Below, piece by piece: positions 46,771-56,114 of a stretch of DNA of 64,000 bases. A model generated the notes under the pieces. That model saw only the letters and a program-made list of their open reading frames with translations. It was not told where the DNA came from and ran no database searches. The stretch is from assembly GCA_020444065.1 (NCBI GenBank), contig JAHLLQ010000003.1, positions 62,001 to 126,000 on the forward strand, in the 5' to 3' direction. The translations under genes and the position numbers were made by a program. Positions within the stretch are counted from its first letter, which is position 1, and each line of letters starts with the position of its first letter. Origin of the DNA: a bacterium. Lineage in GTDB: Bacteria; Sumerlaeota; Sumerlaeia; SLMS01; JAHLLQ01.

Positions 46771-46817
46771 GTTCTTGAGGTGACTTGGGCATCCCTGCCC
46801 AAGCGCCCGGGGTGGGG
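46771..46817. repeat. 43-base direct repeat, first copy, with CTTGGGCA palindrome
   Basis: The palindrome CTTGGGCA-TCCC-TGCCCAAG is at 46784-46803. The surrounding 43 bases recur identically at about 47001-47045. Confidence 0.7.
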
Positions 46818-47000
46818 AGGCGTACTCGTACTCAGCGAAGCGGCACTCGGACTCGTTCTCGGCTGTCTTGTGGAGGATTGGGTACGCGGATTTCGTCGGG
46901 CGATGGCGGGTGTCTTGCCTGCCGGAAGCCGGCGCTCCCGGGGCATGGGGCATCAATTACGAGCACGAGCACGGGCAAGGTCACGATGGCAGGGCGTGCA

Positions 47001-47045
47001 TTCTTGAGGTGACTTGGGCATCCCTGCCCAAGCGCCCGGGGTGAT
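47001..47045. repeat. 43-base direct repeat, second copy
   Basis: Palindrome CTTGGGCA-TCCC-TGCCCAAG at 47013-47032, within the same 43-base unit as at 46771-46817. Confidence 0.7.
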
Positions 47046-47123
47046 GTGGCGATCGAGTACGAGTTCGAGTACGTGTACGAGTTCGATGGGAGACGGGCAG
47101 GATCGCACGTTGGTTGCTGGACT

Positions 47124-47143
47124 CTTGGGCAAGGATGCCCAAG
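47124..47143. repeat. Third CTTGGGCA palindrome, inverted neighbourhood
   Basis: CTTGGGCA-AGGA-TGCCCAAG with flanks that match the 43-base unit in the opposite orientation (CCACTTCGAGG). Confidence 0.65.
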
Positions 47144-47293
47144 CCACTTCGAGGTCTTCTGATGGCATCCTCGGTCCCATCCGCCTTCGCCTTTCAAGCT
47201 ACGGCGGACAAGGGCGGGAGATGCCATACTCCTTGCGGGCGGGGGCGGGGGTTTGGGATCAAGAGGGCACTTTGCCGCGGGCAGGGATGACTC

Positions 47294-49333
47294 TTGTCTA
47301 CTTCAATCGCTAAATCCGGTTCTCAACGCATGGCCCCCGAAGCAGGGAGCGGGCGTGTGGCGTTGTCCCTGGCGACGAGGATTGCGCGTGGGCTGGCGAT
47401 GGCGGCGATTCTGACGGTGTTCGGTCAGTTGATGCTGGGCGGGACGGTCGAGATCCGCATCCTGAACATCGTGGGGTTCCTCCTGGGGGTGATCAACCCG
47501 GTGTGGAGCCTGTACGCGCTGGCTTGTCTGGGCGGATTGTTCCTGCTGGATCCGGGCAAGGCGCATTGGCTGAGCCATCTGGAGGCGCTGGCGCTGGGGT
47601 CGCTGATGGGCGAGCTGCGGTTGCTGGGGCGGCCGGATGAGGAGTTGATGGCGGTGACGCCGGGCCAGGCGGATCAGCTCTCGCGTGCGCCGATGCAGAA
47701 GGCGGTGCAGATCAAGTGGGGTCTGTGGCCGGTTCTGCCGTTCTGTCTGGCTGCGTTGCTATTTGCCTCGGCGTTGCCGGGGATGTTGCTGGGTCTGTAC
47801 AAGTACGTCCGCATGGGGCTGCCGGATTGGCCGCGGTACCTGGGGGCATGGATCGTCTGGGGGCCGGCGACACAGTACGAGTGGGCCTTCAAGGCGTTGT
47901 TCAATTGGACGACCGGGATGGGGTTGGCGGCGGTGGCCGCGCGGCGAGCGTCTCCGTTGCGGATCGCGCGGTTCATGAAGTTCGGCGGCATCGGGCTGGT
48001 GGCCTGGAGCCTTGTGGCGCTGTTGAACTGGGCGGGCGCGTTGCCGCTGGGCGAGTTGCGTGCGGCGAACCCCGATCCGTTGCAGGCGGGGCGTCTGCAG
48101 GGAACGGCCGGGCATCCGGGCTGGTTCGGCCAGTGGCTGGTGCTGTTCTGGCCGGGGATCGTTTTGTGGACGCAGGGCGCGGGGCCGCGCCGGCGAGCGA
48201 TTATCCTGGGCGCGCTGGTGCCGGTGGCGTTGGCGCTTGTGCTGACGGCGGCGCGGGCGGCGTGGCTGGGCGCGGCGTTCGCCGGGTGCGTGGGTGCGTT
48301 GTTCATTTATCGCCAGCGCCCGGAGCTCTCGCGGCTTTTGTTCTACGGCCTGATTGCGATGGCGGTGCTATCGCTGGCGGGTGTCGGGTTGGGCGGCGAT
48401 GTGCTGGTGCAGCGCCTGAAGCACCTGATGGCGTTGACGGATCGCGCGAATTATTATGCGAGCGGGTTAATTTTCCTGCGCGAGTATCCCCTCGGCGTCG
48501 GGTTGGGGATGCATTACATCACGTACGAGAATTGGTTCACGCCGTTCTTCCATAATTTCCAATGGGACCATGTGACGAGCCACAGTCTGCCGCTGCACAC
48601 GTTGATCGAGAACGGGCCGGCGGTGTTGTTGCTGCTGCTGGGCGGGCTGGTCGGGCTGCTGTTGGAGCTTCGTCGCGCGTGGCCGCATTTCAGCCCGGGG
48701 CTGAAGGCGGTGGTCGTGGCGCTGTGGATGGGGCTCGGCGGGATTCTGATCGATGGTGTGGCGCAGTATGTTTTCTATCTGCGCGTGGTGGAGCTGACGA
48801 TCTGGACGATGATCGGGTTCAGCCTGGGGATTTGTCGCAGTGAGGCGCGCGAGCCGGCGCTGGCGCAGCGCTCCTGGGGCGGGCCGGTGGCGTTGGTGCT
48901 GTGCGGCGCGATCGCCGTGTGGATGGCGACGGAGCGATTGAGTCGTCCGCTGATCGATCAGCCGTTCGATCATTGGGGTTTGATGGAGCCGGGCATGCAG
49001 GAGCCGGCGTATCAGCGTTGGATGGGCAAGACGCTGCGCGTGCCGATCGATCCGGATGCCAAGGAGATCGAGTTTTCCCTGTACCGCAAGTTCGCACCGA
49101 CGTCGGTGACGATCCAGTGGCCGGACGGCGCGACGGAACGGTTTGAATTGGCAGAGGAAGGTTCACGGTCGGTTTCACACACGATGACGCCGGCGGATGA
49201 CACGGGCGCGCTGGCGCCGAGGCGCTGGCTGCAGATCGATGTGGATTCGACGCACACGCCAAAGATCTGGCTGCCGGATTCCACAGACACGCGGCGGCTG
49301 GGTTTGTATATTTACGATTTCCGGATTGAGTGA
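47294..49333 (+). CDS. O-antigen-ligase / Wzy-like polytopic protein
   Basis: 679 residues with about twelve hydrophobic segments. The signature region is a long periplasmic loop followed by segments like YYASGLIFLREYPLGVGLGM and then WDHVTSHSLPLHTLIENGPA, the H-S-x-x-x-x-x-x-E-N-G pattern of WaaL/Wzy enzymes. Such proteins transfer or polymerise undecaprenyl-linked glycans at the outer face of the inner membrane. The last ~130 residues are a soluble beta-rich extension not typical of the family (FELAEEGSRSVSHTM, KIWLPDSTDTRRLGLYIY). The TTG start at 47294 has AGGGA six bases before it; ATG 47330 is an alternative. Confidence 0.85.
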   Translation: MSTSIAKSGSQRMAPEAGSGRVALSLATRIARGLAMAAILTVFGQLMLGGTVEIRILNIVGFLLGVINPVWSLYALACLGGLFLLDPGKAHWLSHLEALALGSLMGELRLLGRPDEELMAVTPGQADQLSRAPMQKAVQIKWGLWPVLPFCLAALLFASALPGMLLGLYKYVRMGLPDWPRYLGAWIVWGPATQYEWAFKALFNWTTGMGLAAVAARRASPLRIARFMKFGGIGLVAWSLVALLNWAGALPLGELRAANPDPLQAGRLQGTAGHPGWFGQWLVLFWPGIVLWTQGAGPRRRAIILGALVPVALALVLTAARAAWLGAAFAGCVGALFIYRQRPELSRLLFYGLIAMAVLSLAGVGLGGDVLVQRLKHLMALTDRANYYASGLIFLREYPLGVGLGMHYITYENWFTPFFHNFQWDHVTSHSLPLHTLIENGPAVLLLLLGGLVGLLLELRRAWPHFSPGLKAVVVALWMGLGGILIDGVAQYVFYLRVVELTIWTMIGFSLGICRSEAREPALAQRSWGGPVALVLCGAIAVWMATERLSRPLIDQPFDHWGLMEPGMQEPAYQRWMGKTLRVPIDPDAKEIEFSLYRKFAPTSVTIQWPDGATERFELAEEGSRSVSHTMTPADDTGALAPRRWLQIDVDSTHTPKIWLPDSTDTRRLGLYIYDFRIE

Positions 49334-49418
49334 GTGGGGGAGGTTTCTTCTCAGGCGACGCTGCGACGATGGATTCCTCAGCTCTCTCCTATCTGGTTTC
49401 GATCTGCTCGCCCTCTCT

Positions 49419-50543
49419 TTATGAATCTGTGGGCTCATTTCCATCCGCGCTTCTGACTTTGCCAGTGGGCCAGAGAGTTACCCAGGCGTGAAGAGTGCGT
49501 CTCCGAATCTCTATGCTTTGCACATCATCGCCGGCTTCCAAGGCGGCGGCCAGGGATCGCATCTCCACGAGGAACGGAATGTAAGGCTCGACTTCGGCCA
49601 GGCGCGTTCGCGAGAATCGTCTGTGGCATCGCCAGAGATAACGGCACACGAAGTATTCGGCGGCGAGGATTGCCAGGAGGAAGAGACCCCACCAGAGCGA
49701 GGTCGGGACGACGCGCATGTATTCTCGGGTGAAACCCACGAGGTCGAATTTCAGATTCGCTCGATATATGGCTGCCGAGATGCGTACGGCCAGGGGCACA
49801 AGGATGAAGAGGAGCACGGCGGCAAAGAGTATCTTCCCGCCCGTCTTCACCAGGCTTCCCGGTTGGGTTGTAGCCGGAGGGGGTGGCCGCCAGGGGCCTG
49901 GGAATCGGGATCGAAAACCGGCGCAGAGTTTCTTTCCATTCGCGCTGGCCATGCCCCCGAGGATCAGCAGAAACAGCAAAACGCACGGGGGAATCATTGC
50001 GACGGCGAACACGAAGCCGAGCAGGCTTCGTTCCGACTGATGCGCGTAAGAAGCCAAGATTATGGCCGCAATGCCGAAGTAGACAATGGCGACCCTGTAC
50101 CAGTTGGAGAATGTTCCAAGAACTGTGTATTCCAAAATATCTTTGCTGGGAATCGATGTCAGCCAAAGGTCCCTGAGAAACTGATTCTGGAGATCCCGTC
50201 GGATGCTAAAGAAGTGATCGGGTGCAGACGAAAGCCCAGGGCGCTTCACGGGCGAATGGAACAGGATCTCGAGTGAGATGATCAGGACGATGCCGCAGCC
50301 GAGGATGTAGCTGGCATGCTGAACGTGCAGATGCCGGAGGGCAAAGCTGACGGCGCAAGCAGCGATTATTGCGGCCAGTACTCTTGCTACAATCCGGACG
50401 CGGCGGTGTTGGCGACGCAGTTGGGCGTGTCGAGATTGCAGGGCGGCGTAGTAGGCATTCTCCCGCAACGACTCAATCTCTGGAAAGAGCCAAAGAAGCC
50501 ATCGCGGGAATTCGCGGAGATCGTTGAGGGGTTCTGAGCTCAA
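49419..50543 (-). CDS. Array member M11: last gene of the eleven-paralog membrane array
   Basis: About 374 residues. It begins at a TTG (50543) that overlaps the M10 stop (TTGA), with GGGGAG seven bases before. This gives LSSEPLNDLREFPRWLLWLF, matching the other members' N-termini; an upstream ATG at 50594 would overlap M10 by 55 bases. The amphipathic LFPEIESLRENAYYAALQS helix, six or so membrane segments and FLRDLWLTSIPSKDIL (the array's central motif) are all present. Its C-terminal module is divergent (EVEPYIPFLVEMRSLA, AGDDVQSIEI). Function unknown; see the array finding. Confidence 0.85.
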   Translation of the reverse strand: MSSEPLNDLREFPRWLLWLFPEIESLRENAYYAALQSRHAQLRRQHRRVRIVARVLAAIIAACAVSFALRHLHVQHASYILGCGIVLIISLEILFHSPVKRPGLSSAPDHFFSIRRDLQNQFLRDLWLTSIPSKDILEYTVLGTFSNWYRVAIVYFGIAAIILASYAHQSERSLLGFVFAVAMIPPCVLLFLLILGGMASANGKKLCAGFRSRFPGPWRPPPPATTQPGSLVKTGGKILFAAVLLFILVPLAVRISAAIYRANLKFDLVGFTREYMRVVPTSLWWGLFLLAILAAEYFVCRYLWRCHRRFSRTRLAEVEPYIPFLVEMRSLAAALEAGDDVQSIEIRRRTLHAWVTLWPTGKVRSADGNEPTDS

Positions 50544-51610
50544 TTCCGATCTCCCCTCGTGAAGAGGCTCAGAAGCCCGTGGTCTTTGCGCCATTGTCGT
50601 AGGAGTTGGCGTTGTTTTTTCTTCAGTGTCTTCCAGGTGTCGATGAATTCGGTTTTGAATTCCTGTTCGGTGAGGACTTCGCCTTCGGCAACGCGCTGGA
50701 GGATTGGGAGTGTGTGGGCAAACCAATTTGCGTAAGTCTCGATTGTGATGCGATGCACGGCGGAGTTCCTGCCGTGGAATCTCCAGAAGTACCAAGTTGC
50801 AACAATGGTCAGCAGGGCACAGAGGGAGATGGCCGCGATGGTGATCGTCTCGGCAGAAAATGGGAGATGCAGAGAAATGCCCGTTGGAAGCCAGAGCTCG
50901 GCGGCCGACATGAGCATGTAAATGATGAAGGGCATCGCAATGCCTGCGAGTGGGGCGTCGAAGGGATTGCCGTACTTCCGGGAGCGTATGCCAGTGCCTC
51001 GCGAACAAGTGCGGAGGATCAAGTTCCGAACACCATCTAGGCCAAGCATTCCTGTCGTTCGGCTGAAGAGCGGAGCCATGGCAAGGAGGAACGGCGAGAT
51101 GCCCAGCCAGTAGATTCCAGACAGGGGATTCTCTGTGCCGAACTCGAACAGGGAAATCGCTACAAAGAAGGCAGTTGTGATCGTGACGGCATAGAAGCCG
51201 GGTTTGAGGAACTGCTCGTGCGTGACGAGGGCCAGCTCAGAGGCGTCCTCGGCAATTGGGAGGGAGGGATGTTTCTTCGCGCGGACAAGAAGAATATCCA
51301 GCGGGAACGCAGGGACGGCGCAGTAGGTCTTGTGGATTGCGCTGCCGAGGATCATACCGAGCGCGATGGCAATGATGCTCATGACAAGGAACAGAGCCGG
51401 GGACAAGGGCCCCATCTGAACGCGAAGCTCTCGCATTGCAATTCCCCAGACAACAAAGCCGATAGAGGACAGCTTGATCAGGATACGAGAGCGGCGTGTC
51501 TTCATGCGGGACAGGCAGACTTCTTCGAACAGACGGCTTGTTGCGAGCGGTTCGAGCTCTGGAAAGAGCCAGAGCCACAAGCGCGGGAATTCGCGGAGGT
51601 CAGATCTCAT
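50540..51610 (-). CDS. Array member M10 (divergent)
   Basis: 356 residues from ATG 51610, preceded by GAGGAGGAG; the start lies 11 bases inside the M9 end. The N-terminus lacks the PLND part but keeps LREFPRLWLWLFPELEPL. The central motif is replaced by AEDASELALVTHEQFL, making this the most diverged member at that site. The C-terminal module is well kept (YANWFAHTLPILQRVAEGEV, EQEFKTEFIDTWKTLKKK), followed by a basic tail. Confidence 0.85.
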   Translation of the reverse strand: MRSDLREFPRLWLWLFPELEPLATSRLFEEVCLSRMKTRRSRILIKLSSIGFVVWGIAMRELRVQMGPLSPALFLVMSIIAIALGMILGSAIHKTYCAVPAFPLDILLVRAKKHPSLPIAEDASELALVTHEQFLKPGFYAVTITTAFFVAISLFEFGTENPLSGIYWLGISPFLLAMAPLFSRTTGMLGLDGVRNLILRTCSRGTGIRSRKYGNPFDAPLAGIAMPFIIYMLMSAAELWLPTGISLHLPFSAETITIAAISLCALLTIVATWYFWRFHGRNSAVHRITIETYANWFAHTLPILQRVAEGEVLTEQEFKTEFIDTWKTLKKKQRQLLRQWRKDHGLLSLFTRGDRN

Positions 51611-52766
51611 CAAACTCCTCCTCACCGTCCCTCCGCTGGCGGGGGATTTCGCAGTTGTGTTCTTCGTCCCAATCGATGTCCGGGTCCCATCGCGAGTTCT
51701 TGGCGACGCAGATTAGTTTCTGGAAGTGTTCGGTCATAACATCGTCGCCGGATAGGGCGGATGCGCAGAGTGCACGCGCTCTGTCCACATGTGGAGTGTA
51801 GATGTCGACCAGTTCGAGGCAGTAGTCGACTCCGCCTGAAAAGACTCTCCAAAGCTTGCGAAGGATCAAGAATTCCAACAGTAGCGCCAATCCTGCCACC
51901 ACGATTTGCCAGAACCAATCAGGGACCAGGATGAGGATTGGAACGGATCTCTCGACCGCCCAGACAAAGCACCACGCTACGCCTCCGAAAGCGGCGAAGA
52001 TCATCCCGATCAGGACAAGTGCTGCCAGGCAACCGAGGGGAAGCATTCGTAGCTCTCTGATTTCAGAGCGCACACGTTCCGCATGTGCCTTCTCGATTTG
52101 TGGGATCAATCTTGGATGTTCGTACTGGCCGTGGAGATGATTGAGTACTGCGAGCGCGGCATTGAACGACTTCCTCCGGACGACAACAGGCAGGCCGATA
52201 ACTTCGATGGGGACAAGGGCGGCGAACAGGCATTTCAGAAAGAACGGATGGCTGGAAAAGATCCCCCAGAGGATGAGTGAGCCAATAACGACCGCCACGA
52301 TGTATTCTCTGTAGTATTTCGAGCGGCGGTACTCCACGCAGGCTGCGGCGAGAATCAACTCATCGCTTGGGATGGGCGCCAGGTGCAGATCCAGGTAGTA
52401 TTGCGCATACGTCTTGTTGCCGCTGAAGACGCTGAGGATGGACGCAGGAACACCACGACGGATCGATGGAATCTGATTCCCGGAATAGTAGAGTATGGCG
52501 GAGAACCCGAGCAGGATGATCAGGCCGCGGGATCCGAAGCTGAACCAGATCGCGCCTGCCGTTCGATAGAGAACGTAGGCAAGGGCCACCGTGATGAGAA
52601 GATTGACGGTGATTCTTATCGGGCCGGGCATTCGGCTGCGCAGTTGTCGGCGGCGTGCCTCGAACGCCCCGTAGACGCCGTTGTTTCGCAGGAGCTCAAT
52701 CTCGGGGAAGAGCCAGCGAATCAGACGTGGGAATTCGCGGAGATCGTTGAGGGGTTCGGTGTTCAT
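51600..52766 (-). CDS. Array member M9
   Basis: 388 residues from ATG 52766, overlapping M8's stop as ATGA. The N-terminus MNTEPLNDLREFPRLIRWLF and the central YYLDLHLAPIPSDELI keep the array plan. The C-terminal module is loose (RARALCASALSGDDV) and is followed by an unusual acidic tail (DIDWDEEHNCEIPRQRRD). Confidence 0.87.
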   Translation of the reverse strand: MNTEPLNDLREFPRLIRWLFPEIELLRNNGVYGAFEARRRQLRSRMPGPIRITVNLLITVALAYVLYRTAGAIWFSFGSRGLIILLGFSAILYYSGNQIPSIRRGVPASILSVFSGNKTYAQYYLDLHLAPIPSDELILAAACVEYRRSKYYREYIVAVVIGSLILWGIFSSHPFFLKCLFAALVPIEVIGLPVVVRRKSFNAALAVLNHLHGQYEHPRLIPQIEKAHAERVRSEIRELRMLPLGCLAALVLIGMIFAAFGGVAWCFVWAVERSVPILILVPDWFWQIVVAGLALLLEFLILRKLWRVFSGGVDYCLELVDIYTPHVDRARALCASALSGDDVMTEHFQKLICVAKNSRWDPDIDWDEEHNCEIPRQRRDGEEEFDEI

Positions 52767-53869
52767 TGTCTCGACTTGCCGGATCGGTTGCGTTTGTTGT
52801 GGCGTTTGGTTCTTTGCGTTTCCTTCCAGGTGTCGAGGATTTCGGTTTGGTATTCCGCTTCGTCGATCGGATCTCCAGCGAGGGCTCGAGTCATAATCGG
52901 CATGGCGTGCGCATACCATTGTTCGTAGATATGCATCTGATCGGGGACGTTTTGGGTTTCGCTGCGGTGACGGCGCCATCCCCATCGGCAGAAGTATGCG
53001 ATCGCGAGAAGGCATGCGCCGAAGGCTGCGATAGAGATAGGAAGCCGCATGGCGTCGGGAATGAAGAGGGCGGGTAAATCTGCCAGCAGGAGAAGCTCGG
53101 CCAACTCGACCACAGTGAATGCCCCGAGCGCAGTTATCAGCGATGCCACCAGGCAGTAGGCGGCTCCGATGTCTTTCCCAACGGTTCTTGGACTCTGGCG
53201 GCCTGCCAGCTCGGCGATGCGGTTTGCCATCATGATCGCAACGCCTTCGACGACCGTGAGTGTTGCGCGTCGTGCGACCGACGGAGCGATGGTCATCATG
53301 AATGGAATCATCGCAATCCAGACAGACCCTACGCCGGTCGTCGGAAGGACAAAGAGGAACATGATCGGTATCGTCGACATGATGGCAAGTGTCCCAACCA
53401 GAAGTCCGAACTGACTCGGCAGAAAGTCGGCATAGAGGGACATCACGAGTTCCGAGGCAGAGTAGGGGACGGTTAACATCTCTTCGGCGGGTTTCCGGAA
53501 TCGATTTCGGGCGAGGCAGATTGCGATTGTGCGCCGCGGAAGACCGATTGTTGCGCGCCACAAGAAGAAACCTTCGATTCCTCCCCCAAGGAGAACAATG
53601 GCGACTATGCCTCCGATTTGCGACCAGGAAGGTGATGGGTTTCCGATGAGGATTCGAAGCAGGAAAACGGCCATCGCTGTGGAAACGGCAATTACGACAA
53701 CCCAAGTGACGGTCATGCGGCGTTTCGTTTGTAAGCGCCGGACCCGGAGCGCGGCGTAGAGCCCGTTGTTCTCGAGCATCTCCAGTTCGGGGAACAGGCG
53801 CCGCCACCATCGTGGAAATTCGCGGAGGTCGTTGAGGGGATCGGTGGCGTTGTTCGGCGTGGCGTTCAT
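52763..53869 (-). CDS. Array member M8
   Basis: 368 residues, ATG 53869 overlapping M7's stop as ATGA. It begins MNATPNNATDPLNDLREFPR then WWRRLFPELEMLENNGLYAA. The central motif is reduced to AEEMLTVPYSASELVMSLY. The C-terminus is typical: YEQWYAHAMPIMTRALAGDP, then DEAEYQTEILDTWKETQR and a basic end. About six membrane segments. Confidence 0.88.
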   Translation of the reverse strand: MNATPNNATDPLNDLREFPRWWRRLFPELEMLENNGLYAALRVRRLQTKRRMTVTWVVVIAVSTAMAVFLLRILIGNPSPSWSQIGGIVAIVLLGGGIEGFFLWRATIGLPRRTIAICLARNRFRKPAEEMLTVPYSASELVMSLYADFLPSQFGLLVGTLAIMSTIPIMFLFVLPTTGVGSVWIAMIPFMMTIAPSVARRATLTVVEGVAIMMANRIAELAGRQSPRTVGKDIGAAYCLVASLITALGAFTVVELAELLLLADLPALFIPDAMRLPISIAAFGACLLAIAYFCRWGWRRHRSETQNVPDQMHIYEQWYAHAMPIMTRALAGDPIDEAEYQTEILDTWKETQRTKRHNKRNRSGKSRQ

Positions 53870-54990
53870 TGTTCTACTTCCTGCTGCTCGCTCTTTTCCT
53901 GTGTGTCCTCGTACTTCTTTTTGAGTTCTTCCCACGGTTCTTTGACGAGGCGCTTGTGTTCTTCGAACGATAGTTCGTCGCCGGATATGGAGTGCACGTG
54001 GAATACAAAGACTTGGCTGAGCCATTCGGACAGGCGGTCGAGGTCCAGGAGGTACTTCTCGTGCAATTTCTTTGATGTGCGATAGAACACCAGACCGTTG
54101 AGAAGAGACAAGGCCACGGCGGCGAGGATTGTGCAGGACGCTTGAACGGCAGGGGGAAGTTGCGTGAAGGTGTTCCACACGGCGTGCAGCCAGCTCTGGG
54201 TCGCCGGGCGTTCGAAGACGAGGGCGAGCGCAATCAACAGAGCGAATGGAATAGCAAGGGCGACCAGCAATTTGAGGGTCTCCTTCCGATCCTCAGGTTT
54301 GCCGGGTTCCAAGATTTTCCGGGCAGGATCGGCTTCGGGCGCCACCAGGAATTTCGTTTCGACGGATTGCAGGAGGAGTTTCTGAGTGATTCGAATGCTC
54401 ATCAGTATCCCCAGCGGCACGGTGGGTACGTAGGACAGTGTGAGGGCGACCAGGAAGACTTCGCCTTTCGAGTCTGCAACGAGCGCGAAGATCAGAACGA
54501 TTCCTGCGACGGCACAGCATCGGGCTATCCACGCGGGCCAGCGGCGCAGGGGTTCGAGGGAGACAGCAGCGAGAAACTCGCGCCCCGTGGCGGGGGTTAG
54601 CAAAACGTCGAGCAATTGCTCTTCCGTTCCTCCCTTTCGGAGAAACAGATCTTTGCAGGTTTCAGGCACATCTGTCGGGTGTTTCCTGCGGCCGAGGTTT
54701 CCGATACCGAAAATCGAAAGGAGGAGAATCAGCGTGCCGAGGAAAGCGGCCATGATCAGAATTTCACCGAACGGATCAGGCAATCGGAAGTAGACGACCA
54801 CCAGCAGGCAGGCGAAGACGCCTCCGGCGAGAAGGAAAGGTTTCCGAACGCGATGTCGGCTCTGGAGCTGTTCGCGACGGACTCGGAAGGCAGCATAGAG
54901 GCCATTGTTCTCGAGCATTTTCAGTTCGGGGAACAGGCGGCGCCACCAGCGGGGAATATGCGACAGGTCGTTGAGGGGTTTTGGGGTCAT
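53866..54990 (-). CDS. Array member M7
   Basis: 374 residues, ATG 54990 overlapping M6's stop as ATGA. N-terminus MTPKPLNDLSHIPRWWRRLF. Central motif EEQLLDVLLTPATGREFLAA, closer than its siblings to the classic L-L-L-T-P-x-S-x-R-E pattern of ABC-2 permeases. C-terminus LSEWLSQVFVFHVHSISGDE then FEEHKRLVKEPWEELKKKYE and a Glu/Gln-rich tail. Confidence 0.88.
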   Translation of the reverse strand: MTPKPLNDLSHIPRWWRRLFPELKMLENNGLYAAFRVRREQLQSRHRVRKPFLLAGGVFACLLVVVYFRLPDPFGEILIMAAFLGTLILLLSIFGIGNLGRRKHPTDVPETCKDLFLRKGGTEEQLLDVLLTPATGREFLAAVSLEPLRRWPAWIARCCAVAGIVLIFALVADSKGEVFLVALTLSYVPTVPLGILMSIRITQKLLLQSVETKFLVAPEADPARKILEPGKPEDRKETLKLLVALAIPFALLIALALVFERPATQSWLHAVWNTFTQLPPAVQASCTILAAVALSLLNGLVFYRTSKKLHEKYLLDLDRLSEWLSQVFVFHVHSISGDELSFEEHKRLVKEPWEELKKKYEDTQEKSEQQEVEQ

Positions 54991-56114
54991 CGCTGTACAC
55001 GCGCCTTCTCGTGCGTTGGGGGAGCGGGTGGTTGGTTAGTCCCGTAGGGGCCGAGATTCCACCAGGCGCGCAGGATTTCGGATTGGAACTCGGAATCGGG
55101 GATGTCATCGCCTGCGACGCATCGTCCGAGAATGGGGAGGGCACGGTTGAACCAGAGTTCGTACTTCTGGATTGTGGACCTGCGGGCTTCGTCGCGATTT
55201 CGTCGAGCGAGAAGGGTTAAGCAGACGATTAGCGTAGATAGAACGAGACCTATCGCTATTGAGAGGGTGTACCGCAAAAGAACTGAGTGGCCGTTCCACC
55301 ATTCCACCAAGGGGTGCAGGAGTGGCGATTCATCGAGGAGGAACCCGACACCTCCAACCCCGCATGGTACGGCAATACCAATCGGGATAATAAGCAATAG
55401 CGGGAGTACTATTCGTGGGAGGTTCTCGGCTTGGGCGCGCAAGCCTTCGGCAGGGCGCCCGGATATCCGACAGGCAGACTGAAGGACGGCATCGCGAAAC
55501 CCCCGTAGTTGCACGATTGACCGGGAGCGGACCAAAACGTAGTCACCAAAGATGGAAGCGACCGACAATCCTATCCCTATGCCAATCGGCAGTGGTTTCG
55601 GTCCGAAGAACTTAGCCAATAGTGCGGCTGGAAGAATCAAGGAGAGGGCGGAAAGGAAGACGAGATTCTTCCAGTCGGCGAGGTGATCAAGAGCGACGAT
55701 ACCGACGATGTCGCGTCCGTTCACGGGGGTCTGCCAAAGATCCAGGAAGGCTTGATCCTTGAGGCCGCCAGACGGGAAGACCTCCAGGAAACTGCACGGG
55801 ATGCCAGACTTCCTGGTGAACTTGCCCCGAATAACAGCGAGGGATACGAATAGCAGGACGGAGATCATCATGGCCACTACCAGCCATCCATTTCCCGTCA
55901 CTTCCCAAAGCAGGTACAGGACAATTGAGACCACGGCGAATGTGATGGCGCTCGCGCGCTGCGATATGATGTTGCGGCGCAGGCGCGGTGTGTTTTCTCG
56001 CCGCGATTGGAAGGCAGCGTAGAGGCCGTTGTTTTCGAGCATTTCCAATTCAGGAAACAGGCGGCGCCACCAGTGCGGGATGTGCGACAGGTCGTTGAGG
56101 GGTTTGGGGTTCAT
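54987..56114 (-). CDS. Array member M6
   Basis: 375 residues, ATG 56114 overlapping M5's stop as ATGA. N-terminus MNPKPLNDLSHIPHWWRRLF; it shares long near-identical DNA with the M7 N-terminal region, so these two are probably recent duplicates. Central motif AFLDLWQTPVNGRDIVGIVA. C-terminus YELWFNRALPILGRCVAGDD, then DSEFQSEILRAWWNLG. About six membrane segments. Confidence 0.88.
   Translation of the reverse strand: MNPKPLNDLSHIPHWWRRLFPELEMLENNGLYAAFQSRRENTPRLRRNIISQRASAITFAVVSIVLYLLWEVTGNGWLVVAMMISVLLFVSLAVIRGKFTRKSGIPCSFLEVFPSGGLKDQAFLDLWQTPVNGRDIVGIVALDHLADWKNLVFLSALSLILPAALLAKFFGPKPLPIGIGIGLSVASIFGDYVLVRSRSIVQLRGFRDAVLQSACRISGRPAEGLRAQAENLPRIVLPLLLIIPIGIAVPCGVGGVGFLLDESPLLHPLVEWWNGHSVLLRYTLSIAIGLVLSTLIVCLTLLARRNRDEARRSTIQKYELWFNRALPILGRCVAGDDIPDSEFQSEILRAWWNLGPYGTNQPPAPPTHEKARVQR

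Larger units (their letters stand above)
46432..47293. other. Gene-free repeat-rich intergenic region
   Basis: About 860 bases with no credible gene. It contains several palindromes, degenerate hexamer repeats (GAGCAC, GAGTTC/GAGTAC-type at 46730-46756, 46956-46976 and 47046-47080) and two copies of a 43-base unit. Confidence 0.7.
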
